A program made the translations under genes and the position numbers. From positions 186,001 to 250,000 of the forward strand of contig JAEUMT010000027.1 in the NCBI GenBank assembly GCA_016791365.1: DNA of 64,000 nucleotides, in the 5' to 3' direction. The notes below the pieces were generated by a model. The model was not told the DNA's origin and searched no databases. It worked only from the letters and a program-made list of their open reading frames with translations. This DNA comes from Hyphomonadaceae bacterium (lineage in GTDB: Bacteria; Pseudomonadota; Alphaproteobacteria; Caulobacterales; Aquidulcibacteraceae). Below are positions 27,365 to 36,200 of the stretch, piece by piece (positions within the stretch are counted from its first letter, which is position 1; the number at the start of each line of letters is the position of its first letter).

Positions 27365-30315
27365 TCGTCACCCACTTCGTCGGCCCATTCCTTGCGGCGC
27401 GCGAGCAGGTCGTAGTCGTCGTAGGGCTTTAGGAACTGGACGCGCGGCTTTGAGTAGAACGCCTGCGCGGGGTCGGCGTACCGCGCGAGCAGCGCGCGCA
27501 AGGACGCCATCGCTTTTTCGGCAGCGAGCACAGGGCCGCCTTCCGCGTCGACGATTTGCGGCGCAGGCGTTGAGCCACCGAACCGCCAGTAGATCAACTC
27601 GGTCGGCGTGGCCTTCGGCACATCGTCGATCGAACCCGACATTAGCATCGCGGATTCCAGCAAAAGTTGCGGGCTTAAACCGGTGTTGACTTGCTCGTTC
27701 GTCGGCGGCTTGCCGGTCTTGAAATCGAGGATGGCGACGTGATCGGGGCCGATCTCAATGCGATCGGCGATGCCGGTGAGGATGACGCCATCGACCGGCA
27801 TCTTGCCATACTTCTCGCGATAGATGACGGCGCCGCGCGAAGAGCGCTCCTTAAACCAGGCGATCAGCGCCGCAACGGACGTAAGCAGGCGTTCGCGGTC
27901 AGCGGCGCGGCGTTCGGGTGCGATGCCGTGCCAGCGGAGTTCTTCGTCAAGTAAACGCGAGAGTTCCGCGGGATCGCTGCCGTCGCCGAAGCGTTCGATG
28001 GCGCGGTGAACGGCGGTGCCGCGCTCGGCGGGGCCTGCCTCGGCGCCGATTGGGTCGAGGTGATCCAGACTAAGGACGCGGCGCGCATACACCGCGTACG
28101 GGTCGCGGATCAGCGTTTCGACTTGGGTGACGCTGATCTGCGTGAGGCGCTTGCCGGCGGGCGGCCGCGGCTGCACCGGTTTGACCGGCGTGATCTCCGC
28201 GGGTCCGTCGAGTTTGTGCGCGAGCGCTGCATAGCGATTGGCGGACTCAAGTTCGGTCTTCGCGCCTTGCACCAGCGTTTTCAGGCGCCACAGCCAACGT
28301 GAGGCGAGCGTGGGCGATCCTTCGCGGCGGAGAGAGCGCGTAAGCACGACGTTCGGCGCATTTGCGAGCTGCGCGAAATCGTGCGCGGCGAGGCCGATGC
28401 GGGCGTCTTGCGACGGCAGGCCGAGTTTGTCACGCATGGCGCGGGAGAGAAACGGATCCTGCGCCGGCGGCGTCGGCCAGACGCCTTCGTTGAGGCCGGC
28501 GAGGATCATGAGATCGCGGCGCTGCAGGCGCGCTTCGAGCAAACCCCAAATGGCGACGCGTGCGTCGCCGCTGGATTGCACCGGGGCGATCTGATGATCA
28601 TCCATCAGGCGCAACAGCACGCGCGGCGCGGCGTACGCGTTGATGAGTCCGAGTTCGGCGCCAAATTGGTTTGCTTCACGCAGCAGGCGCGATGCGCTCT
28701 CGCCGTCGCGGCCCTGCCAGACGTCGTACCTGGTCAGGCTCTCGGCGGATTGGCTGAGCGCATCGGCGAAGGCGGCGAGCGTCACTTCCTTTTGCGACAT
28801 GATCTTGGTGAGCGGCGCGAGCGCTTGCGCCACTGCATCCACGATCGCGCGCGCGCGCGGCCAGTTCTTCACCGGCTCATCGGGATCGCGTTCACCGAGA
28901 TTGGCGAGATCAGCAAGCGTATCGTGGCGGCGGGCGCCGCGCAGGCCTTCGTGTTCGAGGATGGTGTAGCCGTAGGCGTCGCTGGCGATGCCGACGCGCG
29001 GGTGCTTTAGCAGTGCCGCGAACGCGACAGGTTCGGCCGGATCGTGGGCGAGTTCGCAGAGCAGCGCGATGAGGCGTCCGGCGTCAGTCTCGCGTAGCGG
29101 TGAGCCATGCGAGACGCTGGGTTCAATGCCCCAGCGGGCGAGCTTAGCTTCGATGCGGCGCGCAAGGCCGGCGTCGGGCGTAACGACAGCGGCGTTGCCG
29201 CCCGGCTCTTCCAGCTTTTCGCGCAGCATCAGCGCGATAGCGGTGGCTTCTTCGTCCTCGGTAGCGGCTTCGAGCAGGCGCAGGCCGCTGGCGCCGTGCT
29301 TCACAAACGCCGCTCCACCGATGGCGGTGAGGCGCGCGATCCAGTCGGCGGTTTTTTCCGCCGGCGCCAGCGCTTCGCGCATCAGCACACGGCGGGCGCG
29401 GCCTTTTTCGTCCTCGAATTTCAGCATCGGCACTTCGTGGCGCTCGACGTTAAGGGCCGCGAGCGTGTGCTTTAGCGCGTATTGCGGGTGCTGATCGCCG
29501 ATGAGCCGCCAGCTATCGTTATCGAGATCGACGTCGATGTTGGGCAGCACGACAACGCCCTTGGGCAAGCGCGAAACGACCTTCATCAGTTCGCGCGTGG
29601 TCGATTGCGAACCGGTGGAGCCGGCGATGATGATCGGGCGCTTGGGCGGATCGGCTTTCCAGCGCGCGGCAAGTTCGTGGCGGAGCGCGGCGCCGTGTTC
29701 AGCGGGATCGCTGACGCCCAACTCTTTCAGGTGCGCGGGCCAATAGGTCGCGATGATATCTAGGAAAGCGGCCGAGCTTGCCCAATGGCGGGCGAGATCG
29801 ATTTCCTCGACCAGCTTCGGGAGCTTCTTCCAATCGACTTTCTCAACGGTCGCGACGCTGTCGAGGAGTTTACCGAGTTCGTCGGCGAGCGCGATGGCGC
29901 GGGCGGGATCGTCGACGCCGTTTTCCGCGACAGAGCGGCGGCGGATGAGCGAGGCGAGTTGCATGCGCCGCTGCATCTTGTCGATCGGCGCAGGCAAGTC
30001 GGCGCTGATCGGATCGGCGCCCCAGATGTCGGGATCATCGTCGGCGTGCGGATCGCCGAGCGGGCGGATGGTGGGCAGCAACGCCGCGCCGCCGAGACGA
30101 TGCGCGAAGGCGTCGATCAGGCCGCGGGCTGAGCGGCGGTTGGGGAGCAGCACGAGTGCGTCGGCGAGCGCGAACGGATCGTCGTCGCGCTTCAACGCGG
30201 CGATCATGGCTTCGGCCAAGAGATCCAGAAATGGCTCGGACGCCGGTATCGCGCGTAACCGCGGCGCCGGGCCGCCGAACAGAGGTTCGGGCAGCCCGAG
30301 CGAGAGCGAACTCAC
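27361..30315 (-). CDS. addB: Double-strand break repair nuclease subunit AddB
   Basis: 984 residues, typical for alphaproteobacterial AddB. The N-terminal helicase-like region has only a degenerate P-loop (IIIAGSTGSQSTTREL at ~230), so AddB probably does not hydrolyse ATP. The C-terminal nuclease has ILTGIADRIEIG and VAILDFKTGKPP with the catalytic Asp-x-Lys. The four-cysteine Fe-S cluster of Bacillus AddB is absent, as expected for this group. GTG start at 30315 overlaps the murU stop (GTGA). Confidence 0.94.
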   Translation of the reverse strand: MSSLSLGLPEPLFGGPAPRLRAIPASEPFLDLLAEAMIAALKRDDDPFALADALVLLPNRRSARGLIDAFAHRLGGAALLPTIRPLGDPHADDDPDIWGADPISADLPAPIDKMQRRMQLASLIRRRSVAENGVDDPARAIALADELGKLLDSVATVEKVDWKKLPKLVEEIDLARHWASSAAFLDIIATYWPAHLKELGVSDPAEHGAALRHELAARWKADPPKRPIIIAGSTGSQSTTRELMKVVSRLPKGVVVLPNIDVDLDNDSWRLIGDQHPQYALKHTLAALNVERHEVPMLKFEDEKGRARRVLMREALAPAEKTADWIARLTAIGGAAFVKHGASGLRLLEAATEDEEATAIALMLREKLEEPGGNAAVVTPDAGLARRIEAKLARWGIEPSVSHGSPLRETDAGRLIALLCELAHDPAEPVAFAALLKHPRVGIASDAYGYTILEHEGLRGARRHDTLADLANLGERDPDEPVKNWPRARAIVDAVAQALAPLTKIMSQKEVTLAAFADALSQSAESLTRYDVWQGRDGESASRLLREANQFGAELGLINAYAAPRVLLRLMDDHQIAPVQSSGDARVAIWGLLEARLQRRDLMILAGLNEGVWPTPPAQDPFLSRAMRDKLGLPSQDARIGLAAHDFAQLANAPNVVLTRSLRREGSPTLASRWLWRLKTLVQGAKTELESANRYAALAHKLDGPAEITPVKPVQPRPPAGKRLTQISVTQVETLIRDPYAVYARRVLSLDHLDPIGAEAGPAERGTAVHRAIERFGDGSDPAELSRLLDEELRWHGIAPERRAADRERLLTSVAALIAWFKERSSRGAVIYREKYGKMPVDGVILTGIADRIEIGPDHVAILDFKTGKPPTNEQVNTGLSPQLLLESAMLMSGSIDDVPKATPTELIYWRFGGSTPAPQIVDAEGGPVLAAEKAMASLRALLARYADPAQAFYSKPRVQFLKPYDDYDLLARRKEWADEVGDE

Positions 30316-31025
30316 GCCGCCCTCGCCAATCGCGCTTCCGCTTGCTCGCGCGCTTGCGGATCGCCAACGTGCATCCAGAATCCGCCGAGCGGCGCGCCGT
30401 GAAGGCGACCTTCACTTTCCAGCTTGCGCCAGATGCGCATGAAGCCGAACGGTTCGAGCGGCTCGTCATCGACGATGCGCGGATCGATGATTTGCGCGCC
30501 GGTATAGGCCCACGGCGCGCTCGGCGCATCATCGCGGAACGAGAGCTTGCCGACTTCGTCCATGAAAAAGTCGCCCGCGCCTTCGAAGCCCAAGCATTGA
30601 TCCATCTGCGCCAGCATGAGCTTGGCGCCGTGCCTGGCGGGATTGAAGCTGTACGCCAGACGCGTCAGCGCGGAGCCGTTCCACTCTTCCCAAACGCTAT
30701 CGATGTTGCAGACGATGATCGGATCGTCGCCCAGCAGCGGCCGTGCCTGGCGGATGCCGCCGCCGGTTTCCATGAGTTGCGCGCGTTCGTCGGAGATCAC
30801 GATCTCAATGTCTGTGCGGCGCTTGAGGTGCGCTTCGAGCAAGTCGGCGAAGGCGTGCACGTTCACGACGGCGCGCTTCACGCCGGCGGCAACGAGGCGA
30901 TCCAAATTGTGATCGATCAGCGTTTTGCCGCCGACGGTGACGAGCGCTTTGCAGCGATCATTAGTGAGTGGGCGCATGCGAGTGCCGAGACCCGCGGCGA
31001 GCACCATGGCTGTGTGCGGGATCAA
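30312..31025 (-). CDS. murU: N-acetylmuramate alpha-1-phosphate uridylyltransferase (MurU)
   Basis: 237 residues. Nucleotidyltransferase with the signature AMVLAAGLGTRMRPLT at the N-terminus and the metal-binding VCNIDSVWEEW. MurU makes UDP-MurNAc from MurNAc-1-P, bypassing de novo MurA/MurB, in the recycling route known from Pseudomonas and Caulobacter. The adjacent upstream AmgK-like kinase makes the substrate, which supports MurU over a generic sugar nucleotidyltransferase. The TTG start at 31025 (MIPHTAMVLAAG) overlaps the amgK stop (TTGA); longer in-frame starts would lie wholly inside amgK. Confidence 0.88.
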   Translation of the reverse strand: MIPHTAMVLAAGLGTRMRPLTNDRCKALVTVGGKTLIDHNLDRLVAAGVKRAVVNVHAFADLLEAHLKRRTDIEIVISDERAQLMETGGGIRQARPLLGDDPIIVCNIDSVWEEWNGSALTRLAYSFNPARHGAKLMLAQMDQCLGFEGAGDFFMDEVGKLSFRDDAPSAPWAYTGAQIIDPRIVDDEPLEPFGFMRIWRKLESEGRLHGAPLGGFWMHVGDPQAREQAEARLARAA

Positions 31026-32110
31026 GCCGCCTTCTCCAAATACGGACGCGCAACATCGTTCACGAACGCACGCGCGTCGGCGAGTGACGGATGCTCCAAG
31101 GTTCGGCCGAGGTGGCCCCACATGCGCGGCATGAAGGCGAGATAGCGCGGCTTGTTATCGCGCGAGGTGAGACGCGAGAAAATGCCGAGGATACGCATCG
31201 TGTTGATGGCGCCGAGCACGGCGAGTTCGCGCTGGAACTCAGCTTCGCTGGCGCCGCTGGCTTCGAGATAGGCGCGGACGGCAGCTTCGTGCGCAGCGGG
31301 GCTCACGTCGCGGCGGGCGTCGTGCAGCAACATGGAAAAGTCCCAGCCGCGCCAACCACGGATTGCGTCCTGGAAATCCAGCAGGCCGACACGCTGCAGG
31401 CCTCTGCGGTTCGGCAGCCAGAGCAGATTTTCGGCGTGATAGTCGCGGATCGTGAAGACGCGCGGGAAGCCGAGGGCTTTCACGATCAGACTGTCGCGGA
31501 CTTTTTCCCAGCGTGCGCGAGCGGCGTCATCGATGCGGACGTCGGCGGCGCGCGGCAGCCATTCGACGAACAAGTCCGCATTCACTTCAAGCGCGAGCGC
31601 GTCGTAATCGAGCAGCGGCCAGGTGGCGGCGCCTACGCCTTCGAGGCGCGATGGCGCGGGCGGCGAGCCGTGCACATGCGCAAGGACTCGCGCTGCTTCT
31701 TCATAGAGCGGGATTTCATCGGCACCGTCGGCGAGGATGTTGGCGAAGAGATCGTCGCCCAGGTCTTCGATCACCGCGTAGCCGGCCTCGCAGTCAGCGC
31801 CGAAGATTTTCGGCGGCGCGAGGCCGATGCTTTCGAGATAGTTGGCGACAGCGACAAACGCTTCGACGCGCGAAGCGGCCAGACGCGCCGTTGCATTCCA
31901 GCCCATCGTGCGGCGCTCAGCCGGCGTTGCGCCTGGCGGGCACGGCTTGCTTTCGGCGCTAGGCGGCGCGTCCATCAGCATGGCGCGGCGATCGCCGAGC
32001 CGCAGACGCTCGTAGCGGCGCGTGGAGGCATCGCCGGCCAGCGGCGTGCGTTCGGCCGTGTCAAAGCCGGTCTCCGCCAACAGGCGCGCGAGCGCTTCAG
32101 ATCGATCCAA
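31022..32110 (-). CDS. amgK: Anomeric MurNAc/GlcNAc kinase (AmgK)
   Basis: 362 residues of the aminoglycoside-phosphotransferase (APH) fold. The catalytic loop is IRDYHAENLLWL (Asp and Asn) and the metal-binding segment is VGLLDFQDA. AmgK phosphorylates the anomeric carbon of MurNAc and GlcNAc from muropeptides, and MurU uses the product. TTG start at 32110 (MDRSEALARLL) with GGAGAG upstream, overlapping tsaE by 14 bases. Neighbours tsaE and murU match the conserved order in Caulobacterales. A different APH substrate is possible but less likely. Confidence 0.87.
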   Translation of the reverse strand: MDRSEALARLLAETGFDTAERTPLAGDASTRRYERLRLGDRRAMLMDAPPSAESKPCPPGATPAERRTMGWNATARLAASRVEAFVAVANYLESIGLAPPKIFGADCEAGYAVIEDLGDDLFANILADGADEIPLYEEAARVLAHVHGSPPAPSRLEGVGAATWPLLDYDALALEVNADLFVEWLPRAADVRIDDAARARWEKVRDSLIVKALGFPRVFTIRDYHAENLLWLPNRRGLQRVGLLDFQDAIRGWRGWDFSMLLHDARRDVSPAAHEAAVRAYLEASGASEAEFQRELAVLGAINTMRILGIFSRLTSRDNKPRYLAFMPRMWGHLGRTLEHPSLADARAFVNDVARPYLEKAA

Positions 32111-32561
32111 GCTTTGCTCTCCATGCGCCGTGAGCGGTGAGAGCGGCTGTGCGGCCCTCGCCTTCCGGCTTCAATTCCACGTCGAGACGATCGGCCGGCA
32201 GCTGTCCGCCCAATCGTTCCGGCCACTCAATCAAACAGGCGGCGCTCGCGAACGCGTCCTCCAGGCCGAGCTCCCAAGCGTCGTCCGGCTGTTTCAGCCG
32301 GTAGAGGTCGACATGCCAGAGTTCGCCACGTTCGCCATCATAGGTCTGAACCAGGGTGTAAGTGGGGCTGGGGACTTCGTCCGCGTAGCCCGTCCAGGCC
32401 TCGATGGCGCCCCGCGCCAGCGTGGTTTTGCCCGCGCCAAGATTGCCGCTGAGGCAGATCACATCGCCGGCTCCGATCCGCTCACCCAGGCGGCGGCCGA
32501 AGGCGAGCGTCGCCATGGCGTCCGGCAGCGCGATGGCGCGCGAATCGGGGGCGGTTTGCAT
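32097..32561 (-). CDS. tsaE: tRNA threonylcarbamoyladenosine biosynthesis ATPase TsaE
   Basis: 154 residues. Walker A is GNLGAGKTTLARG (~39-51), followed by VPSPTYTLVQTY and the HVDLYRL that binds Mg/nucleotide, and LIEWPERLG. TsaE supports TsaB/TsaD in making t6A on ANN-decoding tRNAs; those partners are not in the window. ATG 32561 is used: the frame stays open upstream to 33605 but that part lies opposite the ferredoxin reductase and has no TsaE character. Confidence 0.94.
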   Translation of the reverse strand: MQTAPDSRAIALPDAMATLAFGRRLGERIGAGDVICLSGNLGAGKTTLARGAIEAWTGYADEVPSPTYTLVQTYDGERGELWHVDLYRLKQPDDAWELGLEDAFASAACLIEWPERLGGQLPADRLDVELKPEGEGRTAALTAHGAWRAKLGSI

Positions 32562-32648
32562 GCTCAAGACGCGAAATTGCCCTCCGGGCAGCGCGGCATC
32601 AAGGGCGGCTTGCGTGCGCGCCGCAGAGGCTCCAAACACTAAGCCGCT

Positions 32649-33890
32649 GTGAGTACGGGTGAAATCAGACGCGTCATCATCATCGGCGCCGGCCAGGCCG
32701 GCGGCGAGACGGCGCAACGTCTGCGTCAGGGCGGTTTCGAGGGCGAGATCACGCTGATCGGCGAGGAGCCGACGGCGCCCTATCAGCGCCCGCCGCTGTC
32801 GAAGGCGTATCTCAAGGGCGATCTGGACATCGACCGGCTGATGCTGCGGCCCGCGTCGGTTTACGCCGAAGAGCGCGTGGCGCTGCTGACCAGAACGCGC
32901 GCAGTCTGGATTGATCGCGCCAATCGCAAGGTGCGGGTCGAGGGCGGGCGTGAGCTGCCGTACGATGCGCTGGTCTTGGCGACGGGTGCGAAGCCGCGAA
33001 AGCTGCCGCTGGTCGGCGCCGATCTCGATGGCGTTTATCTCTTCCGCACAGCCGCCGATGTGGATCGCGTGCGCGAACGATTTGCATCTGGCGCGAAGCT
33101 GATCGTGATTGGCGCGGGATATATTGGTCTGGAAGTCGCGGCTGTCGCGCGCCAATGCGGGCTCGACGTTACAATTGTCGAGACGGCGGTGCGGCCGCTG
33201 GCGCGTGTGACGAGCCCCGAAGTTGCGGGCTTCTTTCTCGATGAACACACACGCCAGGGCGTGCGCTTCGTGCTTGGGGGCCAGCCTGCCGTGATCAAAG
33301 GCGCCGATCGCGTCACCGGGGTTGGCCTCACTGATGGCGCCGAACTGCCCGCGGACCTGGTCATCGCCGGCATCGGCGTGACGCCAGACATCGCGATCGC
33401 GGAACAGTGCGGGCTCACGGTCGGCAACGGCATCATCACTGATCGCCAGTGCCGCACCTCCGATCCCAACATCTTCGCCATCGGCGATTGCGCGGCGCGG
33501 CCGATGGTCCATTACGAAGGCCGGATCGCGCGGCTGGAGAGCGTCCACAACGCGGTCGAAGGCGCGAAGATCGTGGCCGCCACGCTGACCGGCGGCAAGG
33601 AGCACACCGAGGAAGCGCCGTGGTTCTGGTCAGACCAGTACGACCTCAAGCTGCAGATCGCCGGCCTCTTCCACGGCCATGATCACGTCGTCTTCCGTGG
33701 CGTCATGGCTGACCGGGCGTTCGCGGCGTTCTACTACAAGGGCGAAAAGCTGATTGCCGTGGATGCGGTGAACCGGCCGGCGGAGTATCTGGGCGCGAAA
33801 ATGTTGATCCAGACCAATCGGACACTTCCGCCGTCTGTTATTGAGGACATGTCGCGGCCGATGAAGGAACTGGTCGCGAGCGCGCGCTGA
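32649..33890 (+). CDS. FAD/NAD-dependent ferredoxin reductase (rubredoxin/putidaredoxin reductase type)
   Basis: 413 residues. FAD-binding [13 protein letters not shown] at ~10, the SKAYLKG segment, NAD-binding [15 protein letters not shown] at ~150, and [10 protein letters not shown] for the flavin. A C-terminal reductase domain follows. This group moves electrons from NAD(P)H to small ferredoxins serving P450s or ring hydroxylases. The next gene (gap 8) is a matching [2Fe-2S] ferredoxin, so they are likely partners; no terminal oxygenase is in the window. GTG start at 32649. Confidence 0.92.
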   Translation: MSTGEIRRVIIIGAGQAGGETAQRLRQGGFEGEITLIGEEPTAPYQRPPLSKAYLKGDLDIDRLMLRPASVYAEERVALLTRTRAVWIDRANRKVRVEGGRELPYDALVLATGAKPRKLPLVGADLDGVYLFRTAADVDRVRERFASGAKLIVIGAGYIGLEVAAVARQCGLDVTIVETAVRPLARVTSPEVAGFFLDEHTRQGVRFVLGGQPAVIKGADRVTGVGLTDGAELPADLVIAGIGVTPDIAIAEQCGLTVGNGIITDRQCRTSDPNIFAIGDCAARPMVHYEGRIARLESVHNAVEGAKIVAATLTGGKEHTEEAPWFWSDQYDLKLQIAGLFHGHDHVVFRGVMADRAFAAFYYKGEKLIAVDAVNRPAEYLGAKMLIQTNRTLPPSVIEDMSRPMKELVASAR

Positions 33891-33898
33891 GGATTGAA

Positions 33899-34219
33899 AT
33901 GCCGAAGATTACGTACATTGAGAGCAACGGCAAGGAACACGTCGTCGATGCTCCCGTCGGCCAGACGGTGATGGAGGCGGCGGTGAAGCACGCGGTGCCC
34001 GGCATCGACGCCGATTGCGGCGGCGCCTGCGCATGCGCGACGTGCCATGTGTATGTCGATCCGGAGTGGTTGGCGAAAACAGGCGAACAAAACTCGATGG
34101 AGCAATCCATGCTCGATTTCGCCAACGACGTAGAAGATAATTCGCGCCTCTCCTGCCAGATCAAAGTGTCGGCGGAGTTGGATGGCCTGGTGGTCCGGCT
34201 GCCGAAGAGCCAGCACTGA
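33899..34219 (+). CDS. [2Fe-2S] ferredoxin, adrenodoxin type
   Basis: 106 residues. Cluster ligands fit C-x5-C-x2-C plus a distal Cys: Cys40, Cys46 and Cys49 in [13 protein letters not shown], and Cys86 in SRLSCQI. An extra Cys44 lies inside the loop. The C-terminal [16 protein letters not shown] is typical of vertebrate-type/putidaredoxin-like ferredoxins. It is the likely electron acceptor of the reductase just upstream. ATG 33899. Confidence 0.94.
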   Translation: MPKITYIESNGKEHVVDAPVGQTVMEAAVKHAVPGIDADCGGACACATCHVYVDPEWLAKTGEQNSMEQSMLDFANDVEDNSRLSCQIKVSAELDGLVVRLPKSQH

Positions 34220-34220
34220 G

Positions 34221-34667
34221 TTGCGCAACATCCCGCCACCGCTTTGGGCTTTGCTCTTGCTGGCGGCGACATATGGGCTGAGCCTGGTCCCCGGCCTCAA
34301 CACATTGCCTGATTATCCGACGCGGCCTGTCGGGCTGATCGTCATCGGCGGCGCATTGGCGATCCTGTTCGGCGCGATGCTGCAGTTTCGCTTGGCGAAT
34401 ACGCAATTGCTGCCGAACTCACCGACGAACAACGCGCTCGTTACAGGCGGAATTTTCGGGATCACGCGCAATCCCATGTATCTCGCGATGACGCTGTTCT
34501 GCCTTGGCGGGGCCCTCTGGTTTGGGCGGCCGGTCATGCTGCTGGCCCCTCTGCTGATGTTCTCCGTCGCGAATTGGGCGTTCATCCCGTTCGAGGAAGC
34601 GAAGATGCGCCGCCAGTTCCCTGACACGTTCGACGCATATTGCCGACGCGTGCGGCGCTGGATTTGA
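34221..34667 (+). CDS. Isoprenylcysteine carboxyl methyltransferase-like membrane protein
   Basis: 148 residues with about four membrane helices. The GIFGITRNPMYLAMTLFCLGGALWFG segment and the C-terminal FEEAKMRRQFPDTFDAYCRRVRRWI match the ICMT/PEMT-like methyltransferase family, which uses SAM at the membrane. The bacterial substrates are mostly unknown. TTG start at 34221, one base after the ferredoxin stop, is preferred because a longer reading would overlap ferredoxin by 38 bases and adds non-membrane residues. Confidence 0.83.
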   Translation: MRNIPPPLWALLLLAATYGLSLVPGLNTLPDYPTRPVGLIVIGGALAILFGAMLQFRLANTQLLPNSPTNNALVTGGIFGITRNPMYLAMTLFCLGGALWFGRPVMLLAPLLMFSVANWAFIPFEEAKMRRQFPDTFDAYCRRVRRWI

Positions 34668-34746
34668 CATAGGCGCGACGCCGGCGGTCCATATTGGGTT
34701 GCGCCTACGCGCCTGCTTCTGCCACGGTGTCCGCCGGAGGGTTTGG

Positions 34747-36138
34747 ATGCGGGCGTTTCTTCTTGCACTTGCGATCACAGCATTTGGCGGCGCGGCCGCG
34801 GCGCAGGAGCTGGCGCCGGATCGCGCGCGGTTCCGCGCCATTTATGAAGAGCTGGTCGAGATCGACACCTCGCCAAGCACCGGATCATGCACGCGCGCGG
34901 TGAACGCGATGCTCGTGCATTTGCGGGCCGCCGGTTATTCCGACAGCGACGCGCAAGTGATCATCCCGCAGAACGCGCCGGACGACGGGAACCTCGTCGC
35001 CATATTGCGGGGCTCGTCGAGCCGCGCCGTGCTGCTGATGGCGCACATCGATGTCGTCGACGCACGCCGCGAGGACTGGGAGCGCGATCCATTCACGCTG
35101 GTCGAAGAGAACGGATACTTCTACGCCCGCGGCTCCGCTGACGATAAAGCGATGGCGGCCGTCTTTCTCGATCTGATGATCCGGTTGCGTGAAGAGAATT
35201 TCCGCCCGCGCCGCACGTTAAAGCTCGCCCTCACCTGCGGTGAAGAAACGTCAAACCGCGTGAATGGCATTGACTATCTCGTGCGCAATCATCGCCAGTG
35301 GGTGCAAGCCGATTTCGCCATCAACGAGGGCGCCGGCGGCATGCTCTCGACCAGCGGCCAGCCGATCGCGCTGAATGTCCAGGCTGGCGAGAAAATCCAC
35401 CAGGTCATGACGCTGACCGTCACCAATCCGGGCGGCCACTCGTCGCGGCCGGTGCCGGACAACGCGATCTATCGCCTGAGCCGCGCCTTGGAGCGGTTGT
35501 CCGCCCACAATTTCCCTGTTGAGCTGACGCCTGTCACGCGCACCTTCTTCGAGCGCATGGCGCCGATCGTTGGCGGCGCGACGGGCGAAGCGATGGCGGC
35601 GCTGGCGCGCAATCCGCGCGATGCGGAAGCAGCCGCGATCCTTGCGCGTGATCCGTCGCACAACGCTATCATGCGCACGACGTGCGTGGCGACACAGCTT
35701 GAAGCGGGCCATGCGCCGAACGCTCTGCCGCAGCGCGCTGTCGCGACGCTTTCGTGCCGTGTTCTGCAGGGACATACGCCCGAGGAAGTGCAAACGGCTC
35801 TGCAAGCGGCGGTTGGCGATCCGGAAGTTGAGGTCGGCATTGTACGCCGCCGCGACGGTTCGCGTCCGCCCCGCCTCACCCGCCAGGTCATGGGGCCAGT
35901 TGAGCGTACCGCGGCGCGCATGTGGCCGGGCGTGCCGATCATTCCAACGATGACTCCGGGCGCGACTGACGGCCGTTTTCTCAACAATGCCGGCATCCCG
36001 ACCTATGGCATGAGCGGCATGTTCTCGGCGCCGGGAGAAAGCAACGCGCACGGCCTCAACGAGAAAATCCGCGTGCAGTCGCTTTATGAAGGACGCGACT
36101 TCCTCGAGAGCATCGTGCGCGAATACGCGCGGCAATAA
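34747..36138 (+). CDS. M20 family metallopeptidase, secreted
   Basis: 463 residues. A signal peptide (MRAFLLALAITAFGGAAAAQE) points to the periplasm. Zinc ligands and catalytic residues of M20 peptidases are visible: LMAHIDVVD (His, Asp), ARGSADDKAM (Asp), TCGEETSN (catalytic Glu-Glu), the dimerisation-domain GGHSSRPVPDNAI, and the C-terminal ESNAHGLNEK (His). Such enzymes cleave dipeptides or N-acyl amino acids. ATG 34747 has GGAGGG upstream. It converges on divL. Confidence 0.9.
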   Translation: MRAFLLALAITAFGGAAAAQELAPDRARFRAIYEELVEIDTSPSTGSCTRAVNAMLVHLRAAGYSDSDAQVIIPQNAPDDGNLVAILRGSSSRAVLLMAHIDVVDARREDWERDPFTLVEENGYFYARGSADDKAMAAVFLDLMIRLREENFRPRRTLKLALTCGEETSNRVNGIDYLVRNHRQWVQADFAINEGAGGMLSTSGQPIALNVQAGEKIHQVMTLTVTNPGGHSSRPVPDNAIYRLSRALERLSAHNFPVELTPVTRTFFERMAPIVGGATGEAMAALARNPRDAEAAAILARDPSHNAIMRTTCVATQLEAGHAPNALPQRAVATLSCRVLQGHTPEEVQTALQAAVGDPEVEVGIVRRRDGSRPPRLTRQVMGPVERTAARMWPGVPIIPTMTPGATDGRFLNNAGIPTYGMSGMFSAPGESNAHGLNEKIRVQSLYEGRDFLESIVREYARQ

Positions 36139-36200
36139 CAAAGCCCGCAGCGTTCCGTGCGCTGGAAACCGGCGCAGGCCGCCAGGTAACTTGTCCTGGC

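Noticed and set aside
32562-33605. N-terminal extension of tsaE to 502 residues
   Set aside because: The extra sequence is the reverse of the ferredoxin reductase gene; TsaE starts normally at 32561.
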